A DNA stretch of 62,690 bases from Lingula anatina. Its lineage: Eukaryota > Brachiopoda > Lingulata > Lingulida > Lingulidae. Shown in pieces: positions 61,024-62,690 of this stretch; the stretch's first letter is position 1; every line of letters begins with the position of its first letter. The notes beneath the pieces are model-generated. The model was not told where the DNA came from, ran no database searches, and was given only the letters and a program-made list of their open reading frames with translations. The stretch is from assembly GCF_001039355.2 (NCBI RefSeq), contig NW_019775430.1, forward strand, positions 258,149 to 320,838. Reading direction: 5' to 3'. Both the position numbers and the translations under genes were made by a program.

Positions 61024-61273
61024 GCCCAGTTTTATAAAGGACGTTTAGCACTAACCAGTGGATAAGCCTAACCAGTGGATAGATTCCCCTAACACCCATT
61101 AACTAAAATATGGTTTTATATACAGTCTTCTAACGGAAAACAGCCAATTAGTTAACTGGCCAGTGTTTGACTGGATTAAATAATTATTTAAAGGTCAGTT
61201 TACTAACAGACTATTAAGGTCTGGTTAGAGTTAAACACTGGTTAGTGCTAAACGCCCTTTATAAAACTGGACC
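61024..61273. mobile_element. MITE with 37-bp terminal inverted repeats
   Basis: Begins GCCCAGTTTTATAAAGGACG and ends with the near-perfect inverse (GGGCGTTTAGCACTAACCAG pairs with CGTTTAGCACTAACCAG on the left). Non-coding, about 250 bp. Confidence 0.85.
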
Positions 61274-61629
61274 CAGATGCGGTCAGGCGTAACAAGGACC
61301 ATTGCTGTGACTAGACAGACATGACGGTCCTTTGTAATTTGGTAAATATTGGGATCCAAAATATCTCTTATAATGCTTTCCGTATGACTTATAATAGGCA
61401 GTGTTATTTTGTTTGCATCATTGGCAAAATCAATGATTGACTTGATATCGCAATGACATCAAAGAGATAATTAAAAGTTATTAAAACACGATTTTAATCT
61501 TTATTTTCATTTAACAGTCAGCAAAATGGAAAAAAATCTGATGAAAAACGATTTGGAAAAATATCCTATATTAAATGTCAAGTCTGTAATAAACAAACGT
61601 GTTATTTTTGCGGCAAATAAGACGTGATA
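61274..61629. other. Short spacer, no gene seen
   Basis: AT-rich. A frame at about 61518-61610 contains CQVCNKQTCYFCGK followed by a stop, vaguely like the Cys-rich tail of piggyBac transposases, but too short to support a call. Confidence 0.4.
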
Positions 61630-62690
61630 TTATTGGACCTTGGATATAACGCTTAACAATGAGATAGGTCTATAGTCCCCAGTGTCTGTTTTGCTGCCTT
61701 TCTTGTGCACTGGGCATATATGTGCCTCTTTCCATATATCTGGAAAGACGCCGGTTTGCAGTATCAAGTTAAAGAGGGTGCAAAGCGGATAAGCAATGGA
61801 TATACTGCATGATTTTAACATTCTTACTATTATACCGTCTGGTCCGTTAGCCTTGGATGAGTCCAAGCTATTTATTATACAGCATATTTCTTCGGGTGTT
61901 GTGTTGAGATCGGATAAAATAACATCTGTTCGTTGTGGGAAAGTGATATTTGTATCACATGTTAGATTATCAGAATGGTAGCTTTTGCCAAAGTAATTTA
62001 GGAAGACCTCAACTTTGTATTTGTCAGAATTGGCAATATTACCGACATTTACATTTCCAATCACCGGTATTGACCGATTGAATTTATTACCCAGAAGTAT
62101 ATTCAGCGTTTGCTAAAAGTGTTTCTTACTATCTGTTTTCACTTTAAATGATTCGATTAGGCTTTTATAGTGAGAGTCTTTAGTTTCAGATATTAAATGT
62201 TTCACCAGGTTACTTTGGGCAACATAGCTTGCGATGTTTACTTGCAACGGGTTCAGTTTTATACGTTGGTACAATTTTTTCTTTCTGTTTAATTCATGTA
62301 TTATTTTGTCATTGCACCATGGGTTCTCATTTCCACGTACTTCACTATGTTTTCGTGGGATATGTTTTTCAAATATGGACATAAGCGTATCAATAAATTT
62401 ATAGTCAGCAGGTGGACATCGGACTCGAGTTTAAACATGCCGTCCGAGTCGAACTGGGTTATTTTGGTTTTAAGTCCTTCAAGCTTTGCATGGCCGTAAG
62501 TTTCCATATATTCCTATAGTAGGGTGAATGCTTATAGAGAGATATATCTATGGAGATCACTAATGTAGCATGGTCTGTGCGTCTAATCGGTGCTTCCACT
62601 TAGTACCAGGAATGTCAGTCACAGTCAGGTCAATACATGAGACAGAGCTTCCTTGAATTCGGGTTGGCTCATTTATTAACTGGTCAAATT
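61630..62690 (-). mobile_element. Non-LTR retrotransposon fragment (end of endonuclease to start of reverse transcriptase)
   Basis: Reading from the window edge on the minus strand: LINEPTRIQGSSVSCIDLTV (end of the AP endonuclease), a linker with NPWCNDKIIHELNRKKKLYQ, then IINSLDSSKANGPDGI, WKEAHICPVHKKG and DYRPISLLSVISK (reverse-transcriptase domains 0-2). It ends abruptly near 61630, before the catalytic YADD. A TAG replaces the usual Trp codon (HF*QTLN, near 62113), and a frameshift lies near 62380. It resembles the CR1/L2/Jockey group and runs off the window. Confidence 0.88.

Noticed and set aside
61518-61612. Cys-rich stretch CQVCNKQTCYFCGK followed by a stop
   Set aside because: It recalls the piggyBac transposase tail, but it is too short and isolated to call.
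1-62690. tRNA, rRNA or CRISPR features
   Set aside because: None seen; repeats here are transposon-derived or microsatellites, and the genome is animal.

Overview
The window is eukaryotic, AT-rich genomic DNA from an invertebrate animal: small coding exons with GT..AG introns, many microsatellites, MITEs, and non-LTR, Penelope, Tc1, Mutator-like and Harbinger-like remnants. The protein families (TIR-STING fusion, DZIP3-type HEPN protein, SLC1 transporter) suit a marine invertebrate. TIR-STING fusions are known in oysters, so a mollusc or other lophotrochozoan is my best guess, but a hemichordate or cephalochordate cannot be excluded from sequence alone.

Layout. 1-547: last two exons of an SLC1 (EAAT/ASCT-type) amino-acid transporter. 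548-5310: its 3'UTR and intergenic DNA. 5313-16018: the main locus, a 16-exon plus-strand gene that I could splice with every phase consistent into one 729-residue open reading frame of architecture TIR-STING-TIR-STING. It looks like an internal duplication of a whole TIR-STING gene: the exon lengths and phases of the two halves match. Both STING halves keep the cyclic-dinucleotide pocket residues. Only the first TIR keeps the W-x3-E catalytic signature; the second has lost it. 17205-39540: a tandem array of about 10-kb repeat units carrying a LINE 3' fragment trapped in a Harbinger-like MITE. Comparing the two units gives empty and filled sites, so target-site duplications can be read directly for several insertions. 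43576-50344: a 6.8-kb element with about 310-bp terminal inverted repeats that encloses a decayed minus-strand copy of a widespread metazoan 'uncharacterized protein' gene. 52795-54180: a possible small spliced gene with duplicated exons. 55970-56672: a large exon of a DZIP3-type HEPN protein, a family often linked to NLR-like immune genes. 57155-61020: a foldback element holding a complete but dead Tc1 transposon. 61630-62690: a 5' and 3' truncated non-LTR retrotransposon on the minus strand.

The known biology predicts that the TIR-STING-TIR-STING protein is a cytosolic cyclic-dinucleotide receptor whose effector is a TIR domain (NAD+ cleavage or TIR signalling) rather than the TBK1/IRF3 tail of vertebrate STING. 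The tandem form suggests that one polypeptide could form an intramolecular STING pseudo-dimer with one active and one inactive TIR. That is inference. The HEPN protein may also belong to innate defence, but nothing in the sequence links it to the STING gene.
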